From contig JALSRK010000073.1 in assembly GCA_026984795.1 (NCBI GenBank), positions 124,001 to 188,000 on the forward strand: a stretch of 64,000 bases of DNA. The letters run 5' to 3'. The position numbers and the translations under genes are program-made. The notes under the pieces were generated by a model that was not told the origin of the DNA, made no database searches, and saw only the letters and a list, made by a program, of their open reading frames with translations. This DNA is from Solibacteraceae bacterium. GTDB taxonomy: Bacteria; Acidobacteriota; Terriglobia; Bryobacterales; Bryobacteraceae. Each line of letters starts with the position of its first letter. The stretch's first letter is position 1. Of the stretch, positions 39,244 through 47,546 are shown one piece after another.

Positions 39244-40638
39244 ATGAGCTACGCAGTGGACCTCACTCCCCGGCCGGTGCCCCGCGTCGAGACCCGGCAC
39301 CGCCGGATCGTCACCCAGATTCCGGTGCCGGAATCGATCCCGATCCTGAAGGGGCTCTACGACCGGGAGCCGCGGGCGCTGCAGGGCCAGCCCCCGGTGG
39401 TCTGGGATCGGGCCGAGGGTTTTCAGGTTTACGACCGTTGGGGCAACTGCTGGATCGACTGGTCGAGTGGGGTGCTCATCACCAACGCCGGGCACGGGCG
39501 CCGCGAGATCGTGGAAGCCATCCGCGAGATGATCGACAAACCCCTGCTGGCCACCTTCGCCTTCGCCACCGAGATCCGCGCGAAGCTCGTCGAAAAGCTG
39601 GTCTCCCTCTACCCGGATCCGCTCAACAAGGCGCTGGTGCTTTCCACCGGTTCGGAGGCGGTAGAGAACGCCATCAAGTTCGCCCGGACCTACGGCGTCA
39701 AGGTCGGGGGGCGGGCCAAGCACGTGATCGTCTCCTTCACCGGGGCCTTCCACGGGCGTACCCTGGGGGCGCAGCTCGCCGGGGGCATCCCGCAGCTCAA
39801 GGAGTGGATCATCAACCTGGACCCGGGCTTCGTACAGGTGCCGTTCCCCGACGGTTATTACTGCGAGAACACCTCGTTCGACTATTTCCTGGAGTCGCTC
39901 GAGCAGCAGGGCGTGGATCCGCGGAACGTCGCCGCGGTGATGCTCGAGACCTACCAGGGCGGCAGCGCCGCCTTCGCGCCGGTGGACTACATCCGCACGC
40001 TGAGGGAGTGGTGCACCGGCCACGACGCGCTGTTGATCTTCGACGAGGTCCAGGCGGGTTTCGGGCGCACCGGCAAGTTCCACGCCTTCGAGCACTACGG
40101 CGTGGTGCCGGACCTGTGCACGGGCGGCAAGGGGCTCTCCGGGTCGCTGCCGCAGTCGGCGCTGGTGGGCCGGGCCGACGTGCTGGATCTGCACCCGCCG
40201 CTGAGCTTGACCATCACTCACGCCGGCAGTCCGGTGCCGTCGGCCGCTACGCTCGCCTCCATCGAGCTGTTGCTGAAAGAGAACCTCACCGAAAACTCCG
40301 CGCGTCTTGGGCGGCTCCTCGACCAGCGGCTGCGGGGCATGCAGGAGCGCTACGAAGAGATTGGTTTCGTGGCCGCGGGGCGAGGTCTGGTGGCGGGGGT
40401 CGCCTGCGTGAAGCCGGGCACCAAGACTCCGGACGGAGATCTCGCCAAGGACGTCGTCTGGCGGTGCATGGAAAAGGGCGTGCTGATGTTCGCTCCGGTG
40501 GGGCCGGGCCTGGGCACGATCAAGATCTGCCCGCCGTTGATGATCAACGACGAGGCGCTGAACGAAAGCCTCGATGTGCTCGACGAAGCCTTCGGCGAGG
40601 CGGTGGAGGCGCGCCGGAAGGAGGCGGTGACGGCGTGA
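39244..40638 (+). CDS. Class III (ornithine/GABA-type) PLP aminotransferase
   Basis: 464 residues. PLP-binding features are STGSEAVENAIKFAR, FTGAFHGRTLGAQ, LIFDEVQAGFGRTG (Asp267) and TGGKGLSGSLPQ with the Schiff-base Lys296. Homologues include 4-aminobutyrate and other omega-amino-acid aminotransferases. The exact amino donor cannot be told. The GTG of the next oxidoreductase overlaps the stop (GTGA), so the pair is translationally coupled and may serve one catabolic or amino-sugar pathway. Confidence 0.9.
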   Translation: MSYAVDLTPRPVPRVETRHRRIVTQIPVPESIPILKGLYDREPRALQGQPPVVWDRAEGFQVYDRWGNCWIDWSSGVLITNAGHGRREIVEAIREMIDKPLLATFAFATEIRAKLVEKLVSLYPDPLNKALVLSTGSEAVENAIKFARTYGVKVGGRAKHVIVSFTGAFHGRTLGAQLAGGIPQLKEWIINLDPGFVQVPFPDGYYCENTSFDYFLESLEQQGVDPRNVAAVMLETYQGGSAAFAPVDYIRTLREWCTGHDALLIFDEVQAGFGRTGKFHAFEHYGVVPDLCTGGKGLSGSLPQSALVGRADVLDLHPPLSLTITHAGSPVPSAATLASIELLLKENLTENSARLGRLLDQRLRGMQERYEEIGFVAAGRGLVAGVACVKPGTKTPDGDLAKDVVWRCMEKGVLMFAPVGPGLGTIKICPPLMINDEALNESLDVLDEAFGEAVEARRKEAVTA

Positions 40639-41873
40639 GCGCCCCGCAGGTGACCATCGTCGGCGGTGGGATGATCACCAACGATCAGATCCTGCCGTCG
40701 CTCTATCATCTGCAGCGCCAGGGCGTGGTCGGCGAGATCGCTATCTGCGCCCTCACCGCGCGGCCGCTCAAAGCCCTGGCCGAATCCGAGCTGTTCGCCC
40801 GCGCTTTCCCAGGGCAGTCGTTTCAACCCTATCCCAGCCTCGACGGCGACCTGGACGCGCCGGCGCCGGATCTCTACCGGGAAGTGATCGCCGGGATGCC
40901 GCCGCGCAACATCGTCGTCGTCGCCGTGCCGGACCAGCTCCACTACGACGTGATCATGGCCGCCCTGCGCGCCGATCAGCACGTGATGAGCGTGAAGCCC
41001 CTGGTACTCAAAGAGGCCCAGGCGGCCGAGATCGCCCGGGAGGCGAAGCGGCGGAACCTGGTGGTGGGCGTGGAGTACCACAAGAGGTTCGACGACCGCA
41101 GCCTGCTGGCGCGGCGGCGCTACCGCGAAGGGCTCTTCGGTGAGTTCAAGCTGGGCACCGCCTGGCTGCTCGAGAAGTGGTACTACCGCGAGTCGAACTT
41201 CCAGAACTGGTGCACCAAGGAGAACTCCGACGCCTTCACCTACATCGGCTGCCACTACGTGGACCTGGTGCACTTCATCACCGGCCTGTTGCCGGTCTCG
41301 GTGAGCGTCTACGGCGTGGCGGACCGTTACCCGAACGGCAACGAGGGCTACCTGTGGACCGACGCCCGCGTCGTCTGGAACAACGGCGCCTGCCTGAACG
41401 TCCAGAACGCCCTGGGCTTCCCGGACGCCGCCCCCGGAACCAACTCGCAGGGCATGACGATGTACTGCTCGGACGGCAAGGTGGGCGCCTGGCTCGAGCA
41501 CGACGACCAGTTTCGGGGCATCCAGCACTCCTACACGAGGGCCCCCGCGCCGCCCAGCGTGAACGCCTACGCGGAGCCGAGCACCGACTATTTCCAGTAC
41601 TTGGACCTCGGCGGCCCGGGCTTGGTGCCGGTGGGCTACGGGTACCGCTCGATCGACTTCATCATCCGGACGATGCTGCGGGTCGAAGCGGCCCCGGCCG
41701 AAGAGCGGCCGAGGCTGCTCGAGGAGATCGACCGGGCCGGCATCATGGCCACGCCGGAGAACAGCCGCTACAACGAGCTGGTGATCGAGGCCGGGCGGTT
41801 GTCGATCACCAACGGCGGGCGCGAGGCGGTGATCGAATACGAGCCCGAACCGCGGGTCTACCTGCGGGGGTGA
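40635..41873 (+). CDS. Gfo/Idh/MocA-family NAD(P)-dependent oxidoreductase
   Basis: 412 residues, GTG start overlapping the aminotransferase stop by four bases. The Rossmann part has VTIVGGGMITNDQILPSL, NIVVVAVPDQLHYDVIMAAL and HVMSVKPLVLKEAQAAEIA; the last is the family's EKP-like motif, here VKP. The C-terminal part (from about 140) includes VGVEYHKRFDDRS and FTYIGCHYVDLVHFITGL, with the catalytic-type His. These enzymes oxidise or reduce sugars, inositols or related compounds. Coupling with an aminotransferase suggests an amino compound as a shared intermediate. Confidence 0.88.
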   Translation: MSAPQVTIVGGGMITNDQILPSLYHLQRQGVVGEIAICALTARPLKALAESELFARAFPGQSFQPYPSLDGDLDAPAPDLYREVIAGMPPRNIVVVAVPDQLHYDVIMAALRADQHVMSVKPLVLKEAQAAEIAREAKRRNLVVGVEYHKRFDDRSLLARRRYREGLFGEFKLGTAWLLEKWYYRESNFQNWCTKENSDAFTYIGCHYVDLVHFITGLLPVSVSVYGVADRYPNGNEGYLWTDARVVWNNGACLNVQNALGFPDAAPGTNSQGMTMYCSDGKVGAWLEHDDQFRGIQHSYTRAPAPPSVNAYAEPSTDYFQYLDLGGPGLVPVGYGYRSIDFIIRTMLRVEAAPAEERPRLLEEIDRAGIMATPENSRYNELVIEAGRLSITNGGREAVIEYEPEPRVYLRG

Positions 41874-41899
41874 ACCAGCTCCGGGACGCGCCGCCCAGC

Positions 41900-42388
41900 T
41901 CAGCCGCCGGGGCGGTAGGGCCGCATCTCCTGATCCAGCACGTCTTCCAGCAGCTCGCCGATCGTCCGGCCGAGCACCGGGTGCCGCAGCCCGGAAACCA
42001 GCTCGGCCAGCGGCTCCAGCACGAACCGGCGCCGGTGCATGCGCGGATGGGGGATGGTGAGGCCGGGTTCGTCGAGGACGAGGCGGTCATAGAGCAACAG
42101 GTCGATGTCGATGGTCCGGGGCCCCCGGGGTTCGGCGCGGACCCGGCCCAACGCGCGCTCGACGCCCAGGCAGCGCTCGAGCAGCGCCCGGGGCTCGAGC
42201 AGCGTCTCGACCTCCGCCGCCAGGTTCAGGAACCACGGCTGGTCCGTCCTCTCCTGCGGGGCCGTCTCGTAGATGGCGGAGACGCGCCGGACGCCCACCC
42301 CGGCGCCGTCGAGGCGGCTCAGCGCCTCCCTCAAGTGGCCGTCGCGGTCACCCAGATTCGAGCCGAGGGAAAGGTAGGCGACGGCCAT
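41900..42388 (-). CDS. folK: 6-hydroxymethyl-7,8-dihydropterin pyrophosphokinase
   Basis: 162 residues. It transfers pyrophosphate from ATP to hydroxymethyl-dihydropterin in folate synthesis. Motifs are AYLSLGSNLGDRDGHLREAL, SAIYETAPQ, WFLNLAAEVET, GPRTIDIDLLLYD (metal-binding Asp pair) and IPHPRMHRRRFVLEPLAEL. The start ATG overlaps the ruvB stop by one base (TGATG), so it is translationally coupled. Confidence 0.95.
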   Translation of the reverse strand: MAVAYLSLGSNLGDRDGHLREALSRLDGAGVGVRRVSAIYETAPQERTDQPWFLNLAAEVETLLEPRALLERCLGVERALGRVRAEPRGPRTIDIDLLLYDRLVLDEPGLTIPHPRMHRRRFVLEPLAELVSGLRHPVLGRTIGELLEDVLDQEMRPYRPGG

Positions 42389-43419
42389 CAGAACAGGGTG
42401 GGCTGGTTGCCGGAGCGCCGTCCCCGGGGCTGGATGCCGAAGTATTCCCAGGCGCTCTGGGTGGCCACACGGCCCCGGGGCGTGCGGTCGATGAAGCCGA
42501 GCTGCAGCAGGTAGGGCTCGTAGACCTCTTCGATGGTGGCCGCCTCCTCGTCGATGGAGGCGGCGATCGTATTGATGCCCACCGGGCCGCCGTTGTACTT
42601 CTCGAGGATCGTGAGCATGATCTTCTGGTCGATCTCGTCGAGGCCGTAGCGGTCCACTTCGAGCAGGTCGAGGGCGGTCTGAGCCACCGGCCGGGTGATG
42701 ACGCCGTCGGCGCGCACCTGGGCGTAGTCGCGCACCCGGCGCAGCAGGCGATTGGCGATGCGGGGCGTGCCGCGGCTGCGGCGGGCGATCTCCTCGGCGC
42801 CCTCGTCGTCGATGGCGACGTCGAGGATACGGGCCGAGCGCTTGATGATCTGCGTCAGTTCCGGCCACTCGTAGTGCTTGAGCCGGAGTACCAGGCCGAA
42901 GCGGCCCCTCAGAGGCGCGCTTACGAGGCCCTGGCGCGTGGTGGCCCCGATGGCGGTGAAGCGCGGAATCGGCAGCGAGTGCGTGCGGGCGCCCGGCCCG
43001 GTGCCCACCAGGATGTCCACCCGGAAGTCCTCGAGGGCGGCGTAGAGCATCTCCTCGACGTCGGGCAGCAGGCGATGGATCTCGTCGATGAAGAAGACCT
43101 GCTGGGGCTGGATGCTGGAGAGGATGCCGGTGAGGTCGAGCTTCTTCTGCAGGATCGGCCCGGAGGTCTGCTCAAAGGGCACGTCGAGCTCCTGAGCGAT
43201 GATCGTGGCCAAGGTCGTCTTGCCCAGCCCCGGCGGGCCGTAGAGCAGGACGTGGTCCATCGCTTCGCCGCGCCGGCGGGCCGCCTCGATCGAAATCGAG
43301 AGGATCTCCTTGAGCTTGGCCTGGCCGGTGAACTCCTCGAGGCGTTTCGGGCGGAGGGTGGCTTCGAACTGCCGCTCCCCTTCCTGCAGGGCCGGGGAGA
43401 TGATGCCCTTCTCCCTCAT
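42388..43419 (-). CDS. ruvB: Holliday junction branch migration ATPase RuvB
   Basis: A 343-residue AAA+ motor of the RuvABC resolvasome. It has RPKRLEEFTGQAKLKE, Walker A YGPPGLGKTTLA (61-68), Walker B FFIDEIHRL, the sensor GATTRQGLVSAPLRGRFGL and the C-terminal winged-helix ending (IQPRGRRSGNQPTLF). It lies 44 bases downstream of ruvA; ruvC is not in the window. Confidence 0.97.
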   Translation of the reverse strand: MREKGIISPALQEGERQFEATLRPKRLEEFTGQAKLKEILSISIEAARRRGEAMDHVLLYGPPGLGKTTLATIIAQELDVPFEQTSGPILQKKLDLTGILSSIQPQQVFFIDEIHRLLPDVEEMLYAALEDFRVDILVGTGPGARTHSLPIPRFTAIGATTRQGLVSAPLRGRFGLVLRLKHYEWPELTQIIKRSARILDVAIDDEGAEEIARRSRGTPRIANRLLRRVRDYAQVRADGVITRPVAQTALDLLEVDRYGLDEIDQKIMLTILEKYNGGPVGINTIAASIDEEAATIEEVYEPYLLQLGFIDRTPRGRVATQSAWEYFGIQPRGRRSGNQPTLF

Positions 43420-43463
43420 GAACCTATCAGGTTACCGCAGACCGCCTCGCCCCGACGCAGGCG

Positions 43464-44063
43464 TCAGCGCACGTACTCCATCGCCTTGCGGAACAGGAGC
43501 TCGAACTCCTCCGGCGCCCCGGCGGCCCTGGCCTTACGGATGGCCTTGCCGGCGGCGGCGCGATTGCAGCCCAGGTTGATGAGCGCCGAGAGCACGTCCT
43601 GTTCGACCTCCGACAGCGCCGCTGGAGCTTTCTCTTCCTCGATCGCCGCTCCCGGGGCGATGTCGTCGAGCTTGTCGCGCAGCTCCACCACCATCCTTTC
43701 GGCGGTCTTCTTTCCGACGCCGGGAATTCGCGTCAGGTGGGCCACGGTGCCGCCGCGGATCGCCGCCACCAGATCCGGTGTCTGCAAGCCCGAGAGAATG
43801 GAGACCGCCAGCCGCGGGCCGATGCCGCTCACCGTGATCAGCCGCTCGAAGACGGCCTTCTCCTCCTTGGTGAGAAAGCCGTAGAGGGCGAAGGCGGCGT
43901 CGCTGTGGTGGGTGTAGATGTGCAACCGTACCTCGCTGCCGCCGTCCGGCAACCTGGCGAAGGTGGAGACCGGGACGGTGACGTCGTAGCCCACCCCACC
44001 GGCCTCGACGATCACCTGATTCGGAGACTTGCTGAGGATGGCGCCCCGCAGGTAGGCGATCAT
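43464..44063 (-). CDS. ruvA: Holliday junction DNA helicase subunit RuvA
   Basis: 199 residues. The N-terminal OB domain (MIAYLRGAILSKSPNQVIVE) leads to the helix-hairpin-helix pair (VSGIGPRLAVSILS, IPGVGKKTAERMVVELRDKL) and the flexible linker. The C-terminal domain III (about 150-199) contacts RuvB. The rsmE gene starts 20 bases away in the opposite direction, with overlapping -10 boxes. Confidence 0.96.
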   Translation of the reverse strand: MIAYLRGAILSKSPNQVIVEAGGVGYDVTVPVSTFARLPDGGSEVRLHIYTHHSDAAFALYGFLTKEEKAVFERLITVSGIGPRLAVSILSGLQTPDLVAAIRGGTVAHLTRIPGVGKKTAERMVVELRDKLDDIAPGAAIEEEKAPAALSEVEQDVLSALINLGCNRAAAGKAIRKARAAGAPEEFELLFRKAMEYVR

Positions 44064-44070
44064 AGAACGT

Positions 44071-44079
44071 TACATTATC
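44071..44079. promoter_or_regulatory. Overlapping divergent -10 boxes of ruvA and rsmE
   Basis: On the plus strand TACATT (44071-44076) ends seven bases before the rsmE ATG. On the minus strand GATAAT (44079-44074) ends ten bases before the ruvA ATG. The two promoters share bases, so they probably compete. Confidence 0.4.
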
Positions 44080-44083
44080 CTAT

Positions 44084-44848
44084 ATGGCGCGCCGCAGGTT
44101 TTTCGTCAATGGGATCCGTGACGGCCGGGCGGAGCTCACCGGCGACCAGGCGCATCATCTGAGGCGCGTGCTGCGGGTGGAGGCGGGCCGGCGCTACGAG
44201 ATCTCCGACACCCGCCGCGTCTATCTCGCCGAGGTGAGCCTCTCCACCGCCAAGCGCATCGTCTTCGACGTCCTCGAGGAGCTGCCTGCCCGCGAACCGC
44301 CCGTGGCGCTGGACCTCTACCTGGCGCTCATCAAGTTCGACCGCATGGAGCTGGCCATCGAGAAGACCACCGAACTCGGCGTGCGCCGCATCGTGCCGGT
44401 GATCGCCTCCCGCAGCGAGAAAGGGCTCGAGCGGGCGGCGGGGAAACGGGCCGAGCGGTGGCGGAGGATCGCCCGGGAAGCGGGCCAGCAGGCGCGGCGA
44501 CTGCGCCCGCCGGAGATCGGCCCAGCCGTCGGGTTCGGGATGGCCCTCGAAGCCGAAGCCGGACAGCGTTACATCCTTGATGAAGAAGCCGGCGCCCCGC
44601 CGTTGCTCGGCGTACTCAGCCGGGCCGGCAGCGACTTCCGCGATGCCGCGCTGTTGGTCGGCCCGGAAGGAGGTTGGACCGAGGGGGAACGCCGGGAAGC
44701 CTTGGCCGCCGGCTGGGTGCGGGTCAGCCTGGGCGGCAACATCCTGCGGGCCGAGACAGCAGCCATCGCGGCGACGGCAGTCCTGTCGGCCTGCTGGGAG
44801 GCGGCCGGCCGGCGGGGAAGGAGCCCGGCGGACGATCCCGGATCTTAG
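44084..44848 (+). CDS. rsmE: 16S rRNA m3U1498 methyltransferase RsmE
   Basis: A 254-residue SPOUT-fold methyltransferase. A PUA-like N-terminal domain (RRFFVNGIRDGRAELTGDQA) is followed by IKFDRMELAIEKTTELGVRR, IVPVIASRSEKG and the knot motifs LLVGPEGGWTEGER and VSLGGNILRAETAAIAA. It methylates U1498 in the ribosomal decoding region. Its last four bases overlap the convergent M28-like gene. Confidence 0.94.
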   Translation: MARRRFFVNGIRDGRAELTGDQAHHLRRVLRVEAGRRYEISDTRRVYLAEVSLSTAKRIVFDVLEELPAREPPVALDLYLALIKFDRMELAIEKTTELGVRRIVPVIASRSEKGLERAAGKRAERWRRIAREAGQQARRLRPPEIGPAVGFGMALEAEAGQRYILDEEAGAPPLLGVLSRAGSDFRDAALLVGPEGGWTEGERREALAAGWVRVSLGGNILRAETAAIAATAVLSACWEAAGRRGRSPADDPGS

Positions 44849-45672
44849 TCGAGTTTGATGTCCATGAAGGCGAGCGTGGCCGCCGTCAGCGAGTAAGTGT
44901 TGTAGTATTCGTTCCGGTCCACCGCGTCGAGCGTATCCTGCTCCGTCTGGCAGATCTTGTGGTTCTCGGTGTCCAGCGAATGGACCACCAGGGTCGGGAT
45001 CTTCCTCTCGTTGAATGGAATCGCGTCGCCTTGGCCGACGTCCTCGACGTTGACGCCGGTGACCGGCACCTTGATGGCTTTCGCTACGCCGGCGATGAAG
45101 CTCGTCAGGTGAGCATTGTTCTCGGTCACCCAAACCTTGGTGGGCGACAGGCCCAGCGAATCGAGGTTCACCATGGCCTTGACGTTCTTGCCCATTTTCT
45201 TGGCGAACTGCTTGGAGCCCTTCATCCCCTGATCGTGGGCGGCGAAAGCGACGAAAACGAAGGTATGATTCCGCTGGTTCTTGCTGAGGCTCTGGTACAG
45301 ACTGGGCAGCAGGGCAGCGCCGGTCCAATTGTCCACCACGGCATGGGCCGGTTCGGCGGCGTCGTAGTGGGCGCCGACGACCACGGCGGACTTGGTCTTG
45401 CCCGGCAGCGTGCAGATGAGGTTCGGGAGCTTCGAGCCCTTCACTTTCTGTTCGGTGAGCTGGTCGCCGGTACAACCGGCCTGGGCGAACATCTTCTTGA
45501 GCGCCTCGAGGCGCGCGGCATTGTCGGTGGCGACGGCTTTCAGTCTGTTCTCGATGATCGGCCTGCCGATCCGCGAAAAGCTGATGCTTTGGGCCACTGC
45601 GGGAAGGCTCGCGGCGAGCGACAGAACGGCGCCGGCGGCGAGCGAGGGACGGAAAGTACTTCTGAGAAACAT
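44845..45672 (-). CDS. M28-family peptidase-fold protein lacking catalytic residues
   Basis: 275 residues, signal peptide (about 1-28, ending in LPAVAQ). The zinc-aminopeptidase fold is clear: AVVVGAHYDA (His102), VVDNWTGAALLPSLY (Asp114) and MVNLDSLGL (Asp171) keep three metal-ligand positions. The usual Glu-Glu (general base and ligand, as in FxAEEQGLxGS) is replaced by His146-Asp147 in FAAHDQGMKGS. The usual final ligand His before TxxDT is Gln242 in CQTEQDT. It is probably not a normal aminopeptidase and may be a binding pseudoenzyme. A GTG one codon upstream is an alternative start. Confidence 0.82.
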   Translation of the reverse strand: MFLRSTFRPSLAAGAVLSLAASLPAVAQSISFSRIGRPIIENRLKAVATDNAARLEALKKMFAQAGCTGDQLTEQKVKGSKLPNLICTLPGKTKSAVVVGAHYDAAEPAHAVVDNWTGAALLPSLYQSLSKNQRNHTFVFVAFAAHDQGMKGSKQFAKKMGKNVKAMVNLDSLGLSPTKVWVTENNAHLTSFIAGVAKAIKVPVTGVNVEDVGQGDAIPFNERKIPTLVVHSLDTENHKICQTEQDTLDAVDRNEYYNTYSLTAATLAFMDIKLD

Positions 45673-45678
45673 CACTTC

Positions 45679-45684
45679 AGTCTA
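45679..45684 (-). promoter_or_regulatory. -10-like box of the M28-like gene
   Basis: TAGACT, six bases before the ATG at 45672; no ribosome site. The same hexamer and spacing occur before the propeller gene at 10472. Confidence 0.4.
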
Positions 45685-45837
45685 CGACAGACGGGGCCGT
45701 TCGAGCAGCTGCCCTGCTCACGCGAGCGCTCCGCCGGACCGTAGCGCCCCACCTGCCGGTGCGCATGCCCATGCAGCGGAAGGTAAAGCTGAGGCCCGGT
45801 ACGGGAGACAGAAGGAATGAGGTGAAGGCGAGAGGAC

Positions 45838-46704
45838 TCAGAAGAAGCCTTTCATCGGGCCGAACTCGCGTTCGAAGTCCTCCAGAAGGGTGGTCGGATC
45901 CAGACACAGCCCGGCCTCCTTCAGGATCTCAGCCGGCTCAGCCTCGCTCTCCGGGGGGGGCACGAAGATGTAGGCGCCGCGAGCCTCGGCCAGATTGCTG
46001 GCGGCGCGCACCAACCAGCTCAGTGGAATCTCGTCGTTGCGCATGTGCTGTTCCTGGAACTGGTAGCGGACCGCCGTCTGGATGGAGACAGGCAGGTTCC
46101 AACGGCTGAGGGCGGCGGCCGAGACATCGGCGTGATCGATGCCGATGACGGCGCGCTCGGCCTCTTCGAGCGCCCGGCCCTCCTCGACGTGCAAGCGCCG
46201 AATCTCAGTGAACTCCTGGGGCAGCGATGTGGCGATCAGCAACAGGCCGATGTCGTGCAACAAGCCGGCGACGAACCCTCCTTCCGGAAACTCCGCCGGC
46301 AGGCGCTGGGCGAGCAGGTCGGTCATCACCGCCGTGGCCACTCCGTGGAGGTTGAACCGGGCGGCGGGCCACCCTTTGGGTGAGCGGGAATAGGCCCAGA
46401 GCCGGGAGACGCTCAGCGTCATGACGGTGTTGCGCAGCTTGGCCAGGCCGATGAGGGACACGGCGTGGCGGACGGAGCTGATCGTCCCCCGCCGTCCGTA
46501 CAGAGCGGAATTGACCAGCCGCAAGACGTTGCCCGCCAGGACGGTGTCTTTCTCGATCAACTCGGCCAACTGACCGAACGAGACATCGTCGGAGGCCAGG
46601 GTAGCCATGAGTTTGTTCAAGATCGGGGAAAAAGGCGGCAGATCCCCCAGACTCCGCAGAGCCTTCTGGCGGCAGACCACCGGGTCCGTCACAGTCCCGC
46701 TCAC
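45838..46704 (-). CDS. HDOD-domain signalling protein
   Basis: 288 residues. The HDOD domain (about 15-210) reads LPPFSPILNKLMATLASDD, VSFGQLAELIEKDTVLAGNV, RLVNSALYG, HAVSLIGLAKLRNTVMTLSV and GFVAGLLHDIGLLLIATSLP. HDOD proteins are HD-GYP relatives without hydrolase activity and act in output of two-component or cyclic-dinucleotide signalling. No receiver or GGDEF domain is attached. I chose the GTG six bases after GATAGA (46716-46711), in line with other genes here; an ATG much further upstream overlaps the divergent ABC gene. Confidence 0.85.
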   Translation of the reverse strand: MSGTVTDPVVCRQKALRSLGDLPPFSPILNKLMATLASDDVSFGQLAELIEKDTVLAGNVLRLVNSALYGRRGTISSVRHAVSLIGLAKLRNTVMTLSVSRLWAYSRSPKGWPAARFNLHGVATAVMTDLLAQRLPAEFPEGGFVAGLLHDIGLLLIATSLPQEFTEIRRLHVEEGRALEEAERAVIGIDHADVSAAALSRWNLPVSIQTAVRYQFQEQHMRNDEIPLSWLVRAASNLAEARGAYIFVPPPESEAEPAEILKEAGLCLDPTTLLEDFEREFGPMKGFF

Positions 46705-46710
46705 GCCCCT

Positions 46711-46716
46711 TCTATC
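46711..46716 (-). promoter_or_regulatory. -10-like box of the HDOD gene
   Basis: GATAGA, six bases before the GTG at 46704. Confidence 0.3.
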
Positions 46717-46770
46717 GGCACCTCCAGGGTTTCTCTGTACCCTGTGGAGGGCGAGAAAACGGTCCGATGG

Positions 46771-46776
46771 GATAAT
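46771..46776 (+). promoter_or_regulatory. -10-like box of the ABC operon
   Basis: GATAAT, seven bases before the ATG at 46784. It sets the start of the ATPase gene. Confidence 0.4.
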
Positions 46777-46783
46777 GAGGGCA

Positions 46784-47542
46784 ATGGTGGAAGCGCCCCC
46801 CGCCATCGAAACGCGCGCCCTGCGGAAGGTGTACGGCGAGAAGGCAGCCGTTGACGGTCTGGAACTGGCAGTGCCGGCGGGCTGCTTCTACGGCTTTCTG
46901 GGGCCGAATGGAGCCGGCAAGACCACCACCATCCGGATGCTCGTCGGGGCGATACCGCCCACTTCGGGTTCGATCCGGGTCCTGGGCCTTCCCGTGCCCG
47001 GCAAGGAGGTGGAGGTCAAGCGGCAGATCGGGATCGTTCCCGACGAGAGCACCCTGTTCGACCACTTGACCGGCCCCGAGTTTCTGGAATTCGCCGGGCG
47101 CATGTATGGACTGGAGCCGGCCCTCGCGCGCCGGCGCGCCGCGGAGCTGTGCGAGCTGTTCGAGTTAGCGGCCCAGAGCCGGAAACTGATCGCCGACTAT
47201 TCCCGCGGGATGCGGAAACGCCTGGCGATGGCCGCCGCCCTGATCCACGGTCCGCGACTGTTTCTGTTGGACGAGCCCTTCGAAGGTGTGGACGCTGTGG
47301 GGGCGCGGTTGATGAAGGATCTACTGCTGGGCCAGGTCCGGCGGGGAGCTACGATCTTTCTCACCTCCCACGTCCTCGAAGTCGTGGAGCGGCTCTGCGA
47401 CCGGGTAGGGATCATCCATCGGGGCCGGCTGGTGATGGAAGCGGACACGGCCGACTTCCGGGGGGCGGCCGAGAGCCTGGAAGAGGTCTTCGTCCGCGTG
47501 GTGGGCGGGGCGCGCCCGCGGGAAACCCTGGATTGGCTCTGA
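46784..47542 (+). CDS. ABC transporter ATP-binding protein (ABC-2 exporter type)
   Basis: A 252-residue ATPase. Walker A is GFLGPNGAGKTTTIRML (about 38-54), the Q-loop region is IVPDESTLFDHLTG, the signature is YSRGMRKRLAMA, Walker B is LFLLDEPFEGVD, and the switch His is in TIFLTSHVLEVVERLC. It resembles the ATPases of drug, lipid or Na+ exporters. The permease gene starts four bases after its stop. Cargo is unknown. Confidence 0.9.
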   Translation: MVEAPPAIETRALRKVYGEKAAVDGLELAVPAGCFYGFLGPNGAGKTTTIRMLVGAIPPTSGSIRVLGLPVPGKEVEVKRQIGIVPDESTLFDHLTGPEFLEFAGRMYGLEPALARRRAAELCELFELAAQSRKLIADYSRGMRKRLAMAAALIHGPRLFLLDEPFEGVDAVGARLMKDLLLGQVRRGATIFLTSHVLEVVERLCDRVGIIHRGRLVMEADTADFRGAAESLEEVFVRVVGGARPRETLDWL

Positions 47543-47546
47543 CGCC

